A stretch of DNA of 64,000 nucleotides from Falsiroseomonas bella (GCF_003173615.1 NZ_QGNA01000005.1:434001-498000); one strand, 5' to 3'; positions 17,485 through 25,906 are shown, numbered from the stretch's first letter. Made by a program: numbers and translations. Notes: generated by a model from the sequence alone, not told the origin.

Positions 17485-18205
17485 CCTTCTCATCCTCTCC
17501 GCCGGCTGCTTCGTCGCGGCCTTCTGCGCGGGCATGGCGGGCTTCGCCTTCGTGCTGGTGGCGGCGGGCATCCTGCTGCATGTGCTGCCGCCCGCGATCA
17601 CCGCGCCGGTGCTGGTGCTCGGCAGCCTCTTCGTGCAGGGGCTGGCGTTGCCCACGGTGTGGCGCGAGATCGCCTGGCCGCGCATGCGGCTCTATGTGCT
17701 GACCGCGACGCTCGGCATCCCGGTGGGGCTGCTGATCCTGAGCCATGGGCCAGCGCGCTCCATCGTCGTCTTCGTCGGCGTGTTGCTGATCGTCTATTCG
17801 GGCTATGCGCTGGCGCGCATGGCGCTGCGTCATGCGCCGTCGCGCTTCGCGGCCCCCATGCCGGCCGATGCGGCGGTGGGCTTCGCGAGCGGCATATTGG
17901 GCGGCATCGGCGGCTATGTCGGCGCGCTGCCGGCGATGTGGGCGGACATCCAGGGCATGGACAAGCGCGAGGCGCGCGCGCTGATGCAGCCCTTCATCGT
18001 CTTCATGCAGGCTATCACCGTGCCGGGCCTGGCGCTGGCCGGCTTCTTCACGGCCGAGACGCTGCTGATGGCGGCCTCCGCCGTGCCAGCGATGCTGGCC
18101 GGCACCTGGCTTGGCGTGCGCGCCTACACCGTGATCCCCGCCCAGGGCTTTCGGATGGTATTGCTGGCCCTGCTGCTGGTCTCGGGCGTGTCGCTGGTGA
18201 TCTGA
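17474..18205 (+). CDS. TauE/SafE family membrane transporter
   Basis: The 243-residue, highly hydrophobic protein shows the duplicated architecture of the TauE/SafE family: GCFVAAFCAGMAGFAFVLVA near the N-terminus and the related GFASGILGGIGGYVGALPA at about residue 137. Seven or eight membrane spans can be read. Members export sulfite, sulfoacetate or other organic anions, or import them. The gene overlaps the preceding subunit by 11 bases and precedes the dehydratase by 12, so it moves with the pathway and presumably handles its substrate or product. Its substrate cannot be told from sequence. Confidence 0.85.
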   Translation: MSADLLILSAGCFVAAFCAGMAGFAFVLVAAGILLHVLPPAITAPVLVLGSLFVQGLALPTVWREIAWPRMRLYVLTATLGIPVGLLILSHGPARSIVVFVGVLLIVYSGYALARMALRHAPSRFAAPMPADAAVGFASGILGGIGGYVGALPAMWADIQGMDKREARALMQPFIVFMQAITVPGLALAGFFTAETLLMAASAVPAMLAGTWLGVRAYTVIPAQGFRMVLLALLLVSGVSLVI

Positions 18206-18217
18206 GGAGACGCTTCC

Positions 18218-19126
18218 ATGACGCTGATGACGAAGGCTGGGGTGGAGGCGCTGCGGGTTGCGCCGGAGGCGATCGAGGAAGCGGCGAAGCTGCTCTACAT
18301 CCGCGCGCTGAAGATCCTGCCGGACGACATCAAGCAGGGCTTCGCGCGTTTGGATGCCGGGGAGACCGACGGCACGGCGAAGGCGATCCTGGCGACGATG
18401 ATCGAAAACATCGGCGTGGCGGAGCGCACGGACAACCTGCTCTGCCAGGACACCGGCATTCCCATCTTCAACGTGACGATCGGCCGCAATGTCGAGCTCG
18501 ATGGCTGGGCGCTGAAGCAGGGGATCCGGCGCGGGACTGAGCGCGCGACGCGGGAGCATCCGCTGCGCAGCTCCGTGGTGCATCCGATCACGCGGAAGAA
18601 CGAGCATACCAGCTGCGGCGCGCATGTGCCGGTGATCAACCTCGATTTCTGCGAGGAAGACCGCGTCCTCCGGCTGGAGATGATCCCGAAGGGATCGGGC
18701 AGCGAGAATGGCAGCTTCCTGCAGATGCTGATCCCGGCCGACGGGATGGCCGGCGTGAAGCGCTTCGTGGTGGATGCGGCGATGAAGGCGGGCGGCAAGG
18801 TGTGCCCGCCGACCATCATGGGGGTGGGCGTCGGCGGCACCTCCGACCTCTGCATGCACCTGGCGAAGGTGGCGGCGACGCGGCCGCTGGGATCGCGCTG
18901 CGCCGACGAGGAGGGCGCGAAGCTGGAAGCGGCGCTGTCGGAGGCGGTGAACAGCCTCGGCATCGGGCCGCAGGGGCTGGGCGGTGATTCCACCGCTTTC
19001 GCCGTGCATGTCGAGGTGGCGGCGACGCACATCACGATGAACCCGGTGGCGGTGAACATCCAGTGCCACAGCGCGCGGCGCGCTTCCGCCACCTTCACGC
19101 CCGATGGCGTGGCGATCGGGTTCTGA
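18218..19126 (+). CDS. Class I fumarate hydratase/L(+)-tartrate dehydratase, alpha subunit
   Basis: The 302-residue product matches the N-terminal catalytic domain of iron-sulfur hydro-lyases of the class I fumarase/tartrate dehydratase family. Recognisable blocks are NLLCQDTGIPIFNVTIG, RKNEHTSCGAHVPVINLDF, MGVGVGGTSDLCMHLAK and AVHVEVAATHITMNPVAVN. The cysteines in CQDTG and SCGAH, with a further one in SDLC, are the expected [4Fe-4S] ligand positions. Subunits this long, with the beta domain as a separate gene, are typical of two-subunit fumarases and of TtdA. Which C4 hydroxyacid is used cannot be decided. AGGAG lies just before the ATG. Confidence 0.9.
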   Translation: MTLMTKAGVEALRVAPEAIEEAAKLLYIRALKILPDDIKQGFARLDAGETDGTAKAILATMIENIGVAERTDNLLCQDTGIPIFNVTIGRNVELDGWALKQGIRRGTERATREHPLRSSVVHPITRKNEHTSCGAHVPVINLDFCEEDRVLRLEMIPKGSGSENGSFLQMLIPADGMAGVKRFVVDAAMKAGGKVCPPTIMGVGVGGTSDLCMHLAKVAATRPLGSRCADEEGAKLEAALSEAVNSLGIGPQGLGGDSTAFAVHVEVAATHITMNPVAVNIQCHSARRASATFTPDGVAIGF

Positions 19127-19130
19127 TCAG

Positions 19131-19739
19131 ATGGCGCACCACGTCCTCCACATGCCCTGCACCGAGGCCGACATCCGCAAGCTGCGGATCGGCGACACGG
19201 TGACGCTGCAGGACACGCTGTTCGGCATCCGCGACGCGACGCAGATCCACATGTTCGATCATGGCCGCCGCACGCGCTTCGACCTGAAGGGCCATGCGGT
19301 GATCCACACCGCGCCGAATGTCCGCAAGGTGGACAAGCGCGGCACGAACGATTCCGGCTACGAGGCGATCTGCGTCGGCACCACGACCAGCGACCGGATG
19401 GAGCGCTTCACGCGCCCGCTGATGGAGCGCGAGGGCGTGCGCATCGTCATCGGCAAGGGCGGGCTGCGCGAGGGTTCGCTCGACGCGTTCCGCGAGCTGG
19501 GCGGCGTCTATCTGGCGATCATCGGCGGCACGGCGGCGCTGGAGACCACCTGGATCGAGGCGATCGAGGATGTGGACCTCGACGACCTCAACCCCGAGAG
19601 CCTCTGGCGCTTCCGCATCAAGGATTTCGGGCCGCTGCTGGTGGCGATGGATTCACATGGCGGCAGCCTCTACGCGGCGGTCCAGAAGTCGGTGGAGGAC
19701 CGCCGCGCGGCGGCGCTGGCGAAGCTTGGCGTGGCGTGA
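19131..19739 (+). CDS. Class I fumarate hydratase/L(+)-tartrate dehydratase, beta subunit
   Basis: The 202-residue product is the C-terminal swivel domain partner of the preceding subunit. Typical elements are LRIGDTVTLQDTLFGIRDAT, NVRKVDKRGTNDSGY, the TTTSDRMERF block and VIGKGGL, corresponding to the substrate-binding parts of the fumarase beta domain (GPTTS.RM and GKGG). The start at 19131 is used because the ATG follows the alpha stop by 4 bases and the longer open frame from 19104 lies within alpha. Alpha and beta together form a water-adding or water-removing enzyme acting on a C4 dicarboxylate, a natural partner for the Sdh-like complex encoded on both sides. Confidence 0.9.
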   Translation: MAHHVLHMPCTEADIRKLRIGDTVTLQDTLFGIRDATQIHMFDHGRRTRFDLKGHAVIHTAPNVRKVDKRGTNDSGYEAICVGTTTSDRMERFTRPLMEREGVRIVIGKGGLREGSLDAFRELGGVYLAIIGGTAALETTWIEAIEDVDLDDLNPESLWRFRIKDFGPLLVAMDSHGGSLYAAVQKSVEDRRAAALAKLGVA

Positions 19740-19744
19740 CGGTG

Positions 19745-20353
19745 TCAGGAGCCCGGCACCGTGAGGCTCGTCACGCGCCAGTTCCGCGCATTGCTGAAGC
19801 CGCGCAGCACGCGGTGGTCGCCGCCGACGAAGTTGCGGGAGGCCGGGTCGTAGTAGAGCGTCCAGACGCCGGCATAGCCGCCCATGCGCGGCACGTTCTC
19901 ATGCTGCTCCAGCACCAGCACCGGGATGGATCGGTCGCCGACATCCAGCGTGGAGGGGCCGAGAACGTGCCAGGTGGTGTTGACGAACAGAAGCTGGCCG
20001 TCCGGGCTGCCGATCTGGCGCGAGAAATTCACCGACTTGCCGGGCTCGAGCGGCCAGAGCGCCGCCATGCCGCGACGCAAGGAGGCCTCGTCCGTCGTCG
20101 GCACCGGGTAGTAGTTCGCCAGCCAGTTCTGGGGCGCGCCGTTCAGCGAGCCGGCGCAGGCGAAGGGATCGCCGGGCACGGCGCCGCTGTAGGTGATGTT
20201 GCCGCCGTCGGAGCGCACGACATTCGTGCCGGCGGGCGGGCAGGCGAAGCCGGGCGGTGCCGTGCCGAGCGTCGCGCCGGGGCCGGCCGGCCCCTGCTGC
20301 GCACAGCCGGCGAGCATTGCGACCGCCGCGATGGCCAGAGCACCTTGCCGCAT
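19745..20353 (-). CDS. Predicted lipoprotein of unknown function
   Basis: The product (202 residues) starts MRQGALAIAAVAMLAGCAQQ, a short signal peptide with lipobox LAGC and lipidated Cys17. The remainder (ACPPAGTNVVRSDGGNITY, PVPTTDEASLRRGMAALWPL, NTTWHVLGPSTLDVG, YDPASRNFVGG) is a soluble beta-rich domain that I do not recognise. The open frame continues upstream to 20758, but ATG 20353 has a strong AGGAGG and starts the signal peptide, while the upstream part is antisense to the flavoprotein gene. It is the only minus-strand gene within this plus-strand metabolic run and converges with the dehydratase 5 bases away, so it is probably an unrelated insertion. Confidence 0.8.
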   Translation of the reverse strand: MRQGALAIAAVAMLAGCAQQGPAGPGATLGTAPPGFACPPAGTNVVRSDGGNITYSGAVPGDPFACAGSLNGAPQNWLANYYPVPTTDEASLRRGMAALWPLEPGKSVNFSRQIGSPDGQLLFVNTTWHVLGPSTLDVGDRSIPVLVLEQHENVPRMGGYAGVWTLYYDPASRNFVGGDHRVLRGFSNARNWRVTSLTVPGS

Positions 20354-20394
20354 GGAATCCTCCCTTCCCGCCTGACGAGGCATGGAGCCGCGTG

Positions 20395-20595
20395 ATGCAG
20401 CCGCCACGCAACCGAAAGGGTTATCCAATTCCGGCGACGCTGCCAGCCCTGCTGCTGGCCGCCTGGCCGGCGCTGGCACAGCCCGCGCCGCCGCCCGCCG
20501 AGCCGCCGCGCACCGAGCAGCCGGCGCCACCGACGCCGGGCGGGGCGGAGGATTGCGGCTGCGGCGTGCCGGCCAATCCGCGCGGACCGAGGTGA
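20395..20595 (+). CDS. Small proline-rich secreted peptide with CGC motif
   Basis: The 66-residue product has a signal-like segment (PATLPALLLAAWPALAQ, likely cleavage after ALA), followed by a proline/glutamate-rich stretch (PAPPPAEPPRTEQPAPP) and ends GGAEDCGCGVPANPRGPR. GGAG lies upstream of the ATG at 20395. It ends 5 bases before the flavoprotein start and could be co-translated with it. No family is recognised; the Cys-Gly-Cys could bind a metal or cofactor. It might be a periplasmic assembly or maturation peptide, but this is only a suggestion. Confidence 0.55.
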   Translation: MQPPRNRKGYPIPATLPALLLAAWPALAQPAPPPAEPPRTEQPAPPTPGGAEDCGCGVPANPRGPR

Positions 20596-20600
20596 ATGCC

Positions 20601-22340
20601 ATGACCACCGCCATCGCCAGACACGCCACCGACATCGTTGTCCTGGGCTCCGGCGGCGCGGGCCTGCTCGGCGCGCTGCACGCCAAGGCTGCCGCGCCCG
20701 ACCTTTCCGTCACCGTCGCGGTGAAGGGGCTGCTCGGGAAGTCGGGCTGCACGCGCATGGTGCAGGGCGGCTACAACGTGGCGCTGGCGCCGGAAGACAG
20801 CGCCGAGCGGCACTTCATGGACACGCTCGATGGGGGCAAGTGGCTCAACGACCAGGACCTGGCCTGGACGCTGGTGACGGTCGCGCAGCGGCGCATCCGC
20901 GAGCTCGAGAACCGCTGGGGCTGCTTCTTCGACCGCAACCCGGACGGCACGATCCACCAGAAGGCCTTCGCGGGGCAGACCTTCGACCGCACCGTCCACA
21001 AGGGCGACCTGACGGGCATCGAGATCATCAATCGCCTGGCGGAGCAGACCTGGGCGCGCGGCATCGCGCGGCTGGAGGAGCATCGCGCCGTGGCGCTGCT
21101 GCCCTCGGCGGACGGCTCGCGGCTGGCGGGCGTGCTGCTGGTGGATGTGCGCAGCGGCGCGCTGCTGCTGGTGCAGGCGAAGGCGGTGCTGCTGGCGACC
21201 GGCGGCGGGCCGACGATGTACACCTACCACACGCCCTCGGGCGACAAGTCCTGCGACGGGATGGCGATGGCGCTGCGCGCGGGCCTGGTCCTGCGCGACA
21301 TGGAGATGGTGCAGTTCCACCCGACGGGCGTGCTGGCCGGGCCCGGCACGCGCATGACCGGCACCATCATCGAGGAAGGGCTGCGCGGCGCGGGCGGCTT
21401 TCTTCTCAACGGCGCCGGCGAGCGCTTCATGCACAACTACGACCCGCGCGGCGAAAGGGCGACGCGCGACATCGTCTCCCGCGCGATGTACCGGGAGATG
21501 CTGGCGGGCCGCACCAACGAGCATGGCGGCCTCTACATCGAGATGGGGCATCTCGGCCCGGATCGCGTGCGCCGCGAGTTCAAGGGCATGGTCGAGCGCT
21601 GCGCCGATATGGGCTTCGACCTGGCCGGCGGCCGGGTGCCGGTGGTGCCGACCGCGCATTACATGATGGGCGGCGTGGTGTTCCGGCCGGATGGCGCGAC
21701 CGCCCTGCCCGGCCTGTTCGCGGCGGGCGAGGACACCGGCGGCGTGCATGGCGCGAACCGGCTGGGCGGCAATGGCGTGGCGAATTCCACCGTCTTCGGC
21801 GGCATCGCGGGCGACACGATGGCGCGCTGGGTGCCGCGGGAGGGCGCGATCGAGGAGCCCGACCCCGCGGCGCTGGACGCGGCGCTGGCGATGCTCCACG
21901 CGCCCTTCGCCAGAAAACCCGCGGCCTCGCTCTCGCCCATCCGGGACGCGCTGCACGGGCTGATGTGGGAGAAGGCCGGCATCCTGCGCGACGCGGCGGG
22001 GCTGGCGGAGGCGGCCTCGGGGCTCGATGCGCTGGAGGCGGAGTTGGACGGCGCGGGCGTCGGCGGGGCGCGGGGCTTCAACCTCGCCTGGCATGACTGG
22101 CTCAACCTGCGCTCCCTGCTGCTGGTCAGCCGCGCCATCGTGGCGGCGGCGGCGGCGCGGGCGGAAAGCCGCGGCGCGCATTGGCGCGAGGATTTTCCGG
22201 CCACCGCGCCGGAGGCGGAGGGGCTTTCGGCCACGCTGGCGAGCCTGGACGGCGCGGGGCGGATCGCCATCGGCTGGCAGCCTGTGGCCTTCACGCGGGT
22301 GCGGCCGGGGGAAAGCCTGCTCGCGGCGGCGGCGGAATAG
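20601..22340 (+). CDS. Succinate dehydrogenase/fumarate reductase-like flavoprotein subunit
   Basis: The 579-residue product has the FAD-binding dinucleotide motif IVVLGSGGAGLLGALHA near residues 12-28 and the SdhA/FrdA capping and active-site blocks. QFHPTGVLAG, EEGLRGAGGFLLN and GERATRDIVSRAM (Arg286 and Arg289) are followed by VVPTAHYMMGGV (His353) and HGANRLGGNGVANSTVFGG near the FAD. These residues bind and protonate the dicarboxylate. The usual SGCTRMVQGG stretch for covalent flavin attachment is partly present: the covalent histidine of SdhA is not evident, as KGLLGKSGCTRMVQGG replaces it. The gene completes the complex whose other three subunits are encoded at 16071-17484. Confidence 0.9.
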   Translation: MTTAIARHATDIVVLGSGGAGLLGALHAKAAAPDLSVTVAVKGLLGKSGCTRMVQGGYNVALAPEDSAERHFMDTLDGGKWLNDQDLAWTLVTVAQRRIRELENRWGCFFDRNPDGTIHQKAFAGQTFDRTVHKGDLTGIEIINRLAEQTWARGIARLEEHRAVALLPSADGSRLAGVLLVDVRSGALLLVQAKAVLLATGGGPTMYTYHTPSGDKSCDGMAMALRAGLVLRDMEMVQFHPTGVLAGPGTRMTGTIIEEGLRGAGGFLLNGAGERFMHNYDPRGERATRDIVSRAMYREMLAGRTNEHGGLYIEMGHLGPDRVRREFKGMVERCADMGFDLAGGRVPVVPTAHYMMGGVVFRPDGATALPGLFAAGEDTGGVHGANRLGGNGVANSTVFGGIAGDTMARWVPREGAIEEPDPAALDAALAMLHAPFARKPAASLSPIRDALHGLMWEKAGILRDAAGLAEAASGLDALEAELDGAGVGGARGFNLAWHDWLNLRSLLLVSRAIVAAAAARAESRGAHWREDFPATAPEAEGLSATLASLDGAGRIAIGWQPVAFTRVRPGESLLAAAAE

Positions 22341-22487
22341 CGCCTGATCCGCGGAGGCGGGCTCGCCGGAGCGGTGAATCAGCCGCGCCAAACGCCAGGC
22401 CCGACGCAACCCGGCCTGCCCGCCCTTCGTTCCTCGGCCGATGCCACGCGCACTCCGCGCGCGAGCCTCCCCGGAAAGGCCAGGACG

Positions 22488-23051
22488 ATGGACGAGATCC
22501 AGCAACTGATGATCGACCAGCTCAAGGATGCCCACAGCGCCGAGAAGCAGGCGCTGCGCGGCATGGCGAAGATGCTGAAGAACGCCTCCTCCCAGGCGCT
22601 CAAGGACTGCATCCAGACGCATATCGACCAGACCCAGAAGCAGGTCGAGCGGGTCGAGCAGGCGCTGGAGATGGTCGGCGGCAAGCCGGGCCGGAAGGTC
22701 TGCGAGGCGATGCGCGGCCTGATCGAGGAAGCCCAGGGCGAGATGGGCGAGCACGACAAGGGCCCGATGATGGACGTGCTGATCATCGCCGCCGCCCAGC
22801 GCATCGAGCATTACGAGATCGCCGCCTATGGCACGATGGTGACGCTGGCCAAGGCCGCCGGGGAGAACAAGCTGGCCGACCTGCTGGCGAAGACGCTGGC
22901 CGAGGAGAAGGACACCGACGGCAAGCTGACCGAGGTGGCCGAGGGCGAGGTGAACCCGGCCTTCATCAGCCATGCCCGGGGCGAGGACGAGGAGGAGGAA
23001 GAGGAGCCGGCGAACGAGAACCGCCGCGGCGGGCGGCGGCGCAGCGCCTGA
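22488..23051 (+). CDS. DUF892 (YciE/YciF) ferritin-like protein
   Basis: The 187-residue product is helical and matches the DUF892 family: MDEIQQLMIDQLKDAHSAEK at the start, QTHIDQTQKQVERVEQALEMV in the middle, and AAAQRIEHYEIAAYGTMVTLA with the conserved EHYEIA metal-binding helix. The fold is a ferritin-like four-helix bundle and expression in relatives is linked to stress. The C-terminus has an acidic run (EDEEEEEE) followed by a basic RRGGRRR tail. The open frame reaches back to 22374, but ATG 22488 begins the domain exactly and the upstream residues look like low-complexity read-through. It stands alone. Confidence 0.85.
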   Translation: MDEIQQLMIDQLKDAHSAEKQALRGMAKMLKNASSQALKDCIQTHIDQTQKQVERVEQALEMVGGKPGRKVCEAMRGLIEEAQGEMGEHDKGPMMDVLIIAAAQRIEHYEIAAYGTMVTLAKAAGENKLADLLAKTLAEEKDTDGKLTEVAEGEVNPAFISHARGEDEEEEEEPANENRRGGRRRSA

Positions 23052-23141
23052 CGGCTCGTCGCGGGCCGCGGATGGCGCGGCCGCTCTTCCCCGCGGCGTG
23101 CGGCACGGCTAGGCAGGGTCTGCAACAGCCTGGCCGCGCCG

Positions 23142-24482
23142 ATGGACACGCCGACGCAGAAGAGCGCCGCCCTGCCCGACTTCGCGGAGGCGTTCCGCGT
23201 GTGGCTGCGCATCGGCCTGCTGTCCTTCGGCGGGCCGGCCGCGCAGATCGCGCTGATGCACCGGGAGGTGGTGGAGGAGCGGCGCTGGGTCTCCGACGCG
23301 CGGTTCCTGCATGCGCTGAACTTCTGCATGCTGCTTCCGGGGCCGGAGGCGCAGCAGCTCGCGACCTATCTCGGCTGGCTGCTGCACGGGGTGAAGGGCG
23401 GGCTGGCGGCGGGGCTGCTGTTCATCCTGCCCGGCGTCGGCGTGATGCTGGTGCTGTCCGCGATCTATGCCGCCTTCGGCAGCGTGCCGCTGGTGGCGGC
23501 GCTGTTCTTCGGGCTGCAATGCGCGGTGCTGGTGGTGGTGGTGGAGGCGCTGCTGCGCGTCGCGCGCCGCGCGCTGAAGGGCGCCCTGCCCTGGCTGCTG
23601 GCGCTGGCGGCCTTCCTCGCCCTGTTCGCCTTCGCGGTGCCCTTCCCCCTCGTGGTGCTGGCGGCGGCGGCGATCGGCTATGCGCTGCCGGGCGCCTTCG
23701 GCGGCGGCGGGCATGGCGCGGCCAAGGATGGGCCGCCGGCGCTGCTGGATGCGGTGCTGGCCGCCGACCCGGAGCGGCCGGCGCGCATGGCGGGGGCGGC
23801 GAAGCGGGCGGGGCTGGTGGCGCTGGCGCTCTGGGCCTGGCCGGTGGCGCTGCTGGCGGGCACGGGCCTGTTCGGCGACATCGCCTGGTTCTTCTCCAAG
23901 ATGGCGGTCGTGACATTCGGCGGCGCCTATGCGGTGCTGGCCTATGTCGCGCAGGAGGCGGTGGAGGGGTATGGCTGGCTGAGCGCCAAGGCGATGCTGG
24001 CCGGGCTGGGGCTGGCGGAGACCACGCCGGGGCCGCTGATCCTGGTGCTGCAATTCGTGGGCTTCCAGGCCGCCTGGCCGACGGGCGGGCTGGTGGGCGG
24101 CGTGGCGGGCGCGCTGCTGACGGTCTGGGTCACCTTCCTGCCCTGCTTCGCCTGGATCTTCCTGGGCGCCCCCTTCGTGGAGCGGCTGCATGCGGCGCCG
24201 CGGCTCAAGGGCGCGCTGGCGGCGGTGACGGCGGCGGTGGTGGGCGTGATCGCCAATCTCGCGGTCTGGTTCGCGCTGCGCGTGATGTTCGCGCAGGTGG
24301 AGACGGTCTCCGTCGGGCCGGTCACGCTCGGGCTGCCGCAGGTGACCTCGATGGTGCCGGATGCGGTGGCGCTGACGGCGCTGGCGGCGACCTGCCTGTT
24401 CGTGCTGCAGATCGGCCTGGTGCGGACGCTGGCGGTGACGGCGATGGCCGGCTTCGCCGCGCGGTCGCTGCTGGGGTTCTGA
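23142..24482 (+). CDS. chrA: Chromate efflux transporter ChrA
   Basis: The 446-residue protein has two homologous halves, as in long-chain ChrA. The first has GLLSFGGPAAQIALMHREVV and LLPGPEAQQLATYLGW; the second has TFGGAYAVLAYVAQEAV and AETTPGPLILVLQFVGF. The FGGP and PGP motifs are the conserved chromate-transport signatures. About ten hydrophobic segments are seen. The protein exports chromate by exchange or proton drive; no regulatory chrB is adjacent. It is followed after 25 bases by the BrkB-like gene on the same strand. Confidence 0.9.
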   Translation: MDTPTQKSAALPDFAEAFRVWLRIGLLSFGGPAAQIALMHREVVEERRWVSDARFLHALNFCMLLPGPEAQQLATYLGWLLHGVKGGLAAGLLFILPGVGVMLVLSAIYAAFGSVPLVAALFFGLQCAVLVVVVEALLRVARRALKGALPWLLALAAFLALFAFAVPFPLVVLAAAAIGYALPGAFGGGGHGAAKDGPPALLDAVLAADPERPARMAGAAKRAGLVALALWAWPVALLAGTGLFGDIAWFFSKMAVVTFGGAYAVLAYVAQEAVEGYGWLSAKAMLAGLGLAETTPGPLILVLQFVGFQAAWPTGGLVGGVAGALLTVWVTFLPCFAWIFLGAPFVERLHAAPRLKGALAAVTAAVVGVIANLAVWFALRVMFAQVETVSVGPVTLGLPQVTSMVPDAVALTALAATCLFVLQIGLVRTLAVTAMAGFAARSLLGF

Positions 24483-24507
24483 AACACAGAGGACAGGAGG
24501 CCACGCC

Positions 24508-25392
24508 CTGCGCCGCGCCTGGAGCCTGATCAAGGAGACGGTGAAGGGCTACATCGCCGACGAGGCGATGACGCGCGGGGCCGCCATCGCCTGCTACACC
24601 ATGTTCTCCATCGCGCCGCTGCTGGTGGTGGCCGCGGCCATCGCCGGGCTGGCGGTGACCGAGGAGGCGGTGTGGGACGCCGTCTCGGCGCAGCTGCGCG
24701 CCCTGGTGGGTCAGCAGGGTGCCTCCGCGATCCAGGCCATCGTGCGCGGCGTCGGCGAGGGGCCGGGCGGCAGCGGCATCCCGGCGCTGGTCGGCGCCGC
24801 CATCCTGCTGCTGACCGCAAGCGGCGTCTTCGCCGAGATCCAGGCGGCGCTGAACGCCATCTGGAAGGCGGAGCCGCGGGGGATGAGCGTCTCCTACCTG
24901 GTGCGGGCGCGCCTGCTGAGCATCGGGCTGGTGGCGGCTACGGGGTTCCTGCTGCTGGTCTCGCTGCTGGCCAGCGCGGCGGTCGCGGCCTTCCAGGGCT
25001 GGGCGGGGGAGAAGATGCCGGTGCTGGCGCCGGCGCTCTCCTGGGCGAACTTCGCGCTCTCCTTCCTGCTGACCACGCTGCTGTTCGGCGCGATCTACAA
25101 GGTGCTGCCGGACCGGCAGCTGCGCTGGCGCGACGTGGCCATGGGCGCGGTCTGCACGGCGGTGCTGTTCACGCTCGGCAAGGCGGTGATCGGCTGGTAC
25201 ATCGGCGGCAGCGGCCTGGCGCGGCAATATGGCGCGGCCGGGGCGCTCGTGGTGGTGCTGCTGTGGGTGTACTACTCGGCGCAGGTGTTCCTGCTGGGCG
25301 CGGAGTTCACCCGGGCCTGGGCCGACCGGCGGCCGCGGCGGAAGGGCAAGCCGCTCGGCCGGCATGAGGACGCGCCGGTGCTGGATCCGTGA
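24508..25392 (+). CDS. YihY/BrkB family inner-membrane protein, probable CTG start
   Basis: The protein matches the YihY/virulence factor BrkB family: RGAAIACYTMFSIAPLLVVA, the middle NAIWKAEPR and the closing GALVVVLLWVYYSAQVFLLGAEFTRA are its typical blocks, with about six membrane segments. The family's function is unsettled. The nearest canonical start is GTG 24541, but this has only AAGGAG three bases away. Upstream in frame are residues LRRAWSLIKETVKGYIADEA, which resemble the normal family N-terminus, and AGGAGG (24495-24500) sits 7 bases before CTG 24508. No ATG, GTG or TTG lies in frame at suitable distance from that site. I therefore place the start at CTG 24508, giving 294 residues. 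Confidence 0.8.
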   Translation: MRRAWSLIKETVKGYIADEAMTRGAAIACYTMFSIAPLLVVAAAIAGLAVTEEAVWDAVSAQLRALVGQQGASAIQAIVRGVGEGPGGSGIPALVGAAILLLTASGVFAEIQAALNAIWKAEPRGMSVSYLVRARLLSIGLVAATGFLLLVSLLASAAVAAFQGWAGEKMPVLAPALSWANFALSFLLTTLLFGAIYKVLPDRQLRWRDVAMGAVCTAVLFTLGKAVIGWYIGGSGLARQYGAAGALVVVLLWVYYSAQVFLLGAEFTRAWADRRPRRKGKPLGRHEDAPVLDP

Positions 25393-25420
25393 TGCGCGGC
25401 GCATAAAGGACTTGACCTGC

Positions 25421-25522
25421 AGCCGCCGAGGGCGGCTGAGGCCGCGAACGCGGCCCGCGCCAAGTGGCGCGAAGCCAAGCGCAGCGCCGGCGTCTGAGGC
25501 GACGAAGGTGAAACCTTCGTCG
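25421..25522 (+). promoter_or_regulatory. Four consecutive perfect hairpins upstream of rpmI
   Basis: Between the BrkB-like gene and rpmI (25393-25699, no gene seen) four perfect stems follow one another: AGCCGCC/GGCGGCT (25421-25437), GGCCGCG/CGCGGCC (25440-25455), CGCGCCA/TGGCGCG (25456-25471) and CGACGAAGGT/ACCTTCGTCG (25500-25522). A fifth, CCCTGCC/GGCAGGG, lies at 25646-25662. They could be a terminator array, a repeat element, or a leader for ribosomal protein control. None is followed by a clear U-tract. Confidence 0.6.
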
Positions 25523-25699
25523 GCCCGATATGCCCACCCCGTTCCGGCTTGCGCCGGGCGCCTGCCCGGCCTATACGCCGCCCTCCCCGCGCCGTGGCCC
25601 ATGGACATGCCCGGCCGGCCCAGCCCCCCCGCCGCATGGTGCGGCCCCTGCCCCCGGCAGGGCGCAAGGTGGGGGGCATGACCCCGACAGGAGGGCCAA

Positions 25700-25906
25700 A
25701 TGTCCAAGATGAAGACGAAGTCGAGCGTGAAGAAGCGCTTCCGGTTCACCGCGACCGGGAAGGTCAAGGCCGGCGCCGGCAACAAGCGCCACATGCTGAC
25801 GGCCAAGACCACCACCATGAAGCGCCAAAACCGCGGCATGTTCGTGCTGGACAAGCAGGATGGCGACACGGTGAAGCAGTGGCTGCCCTACGGGCTGGAT
25901 CGCTGA
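25700..25906 (+). CDS. rpmI: 50S ribosomal protein L35
   Basis: The 68-residue basic protein begins [21 protein letters not shown] and contains [19 protein letters not shown], both typical of bacterial L35. It is a small component of the large subunit. AGGAGG stands at good spacing before the ATG. It is followed after 17 bases by rplT. The usual upstream partner infC (translation factor IF-3) is not adjacent; a BrkB-like gene and a strongly structured 307-base gap are there instead, so control by an infC-leader is not possible here. Confidence 0.97.
   Translation: MSKMKTKSSVKKRFRFTATGKVKAGAGNKRHMLTAKTTTMKRQNRGMFVLDKQDGDTVKQWLPYGLDR

Noticed and set aside
17312-19069. 585-codon open frame antisense to the Sdh-like, TauE and dehydratase genes, with similar long antisense frames at 20421-22973, 27409-29697, 32640-34184
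   Set aside because: Their composition is histidine, arginine and alanine rich, as expected for antisense of GC-rich genes, and the opposite strands hold well-identified proteins.
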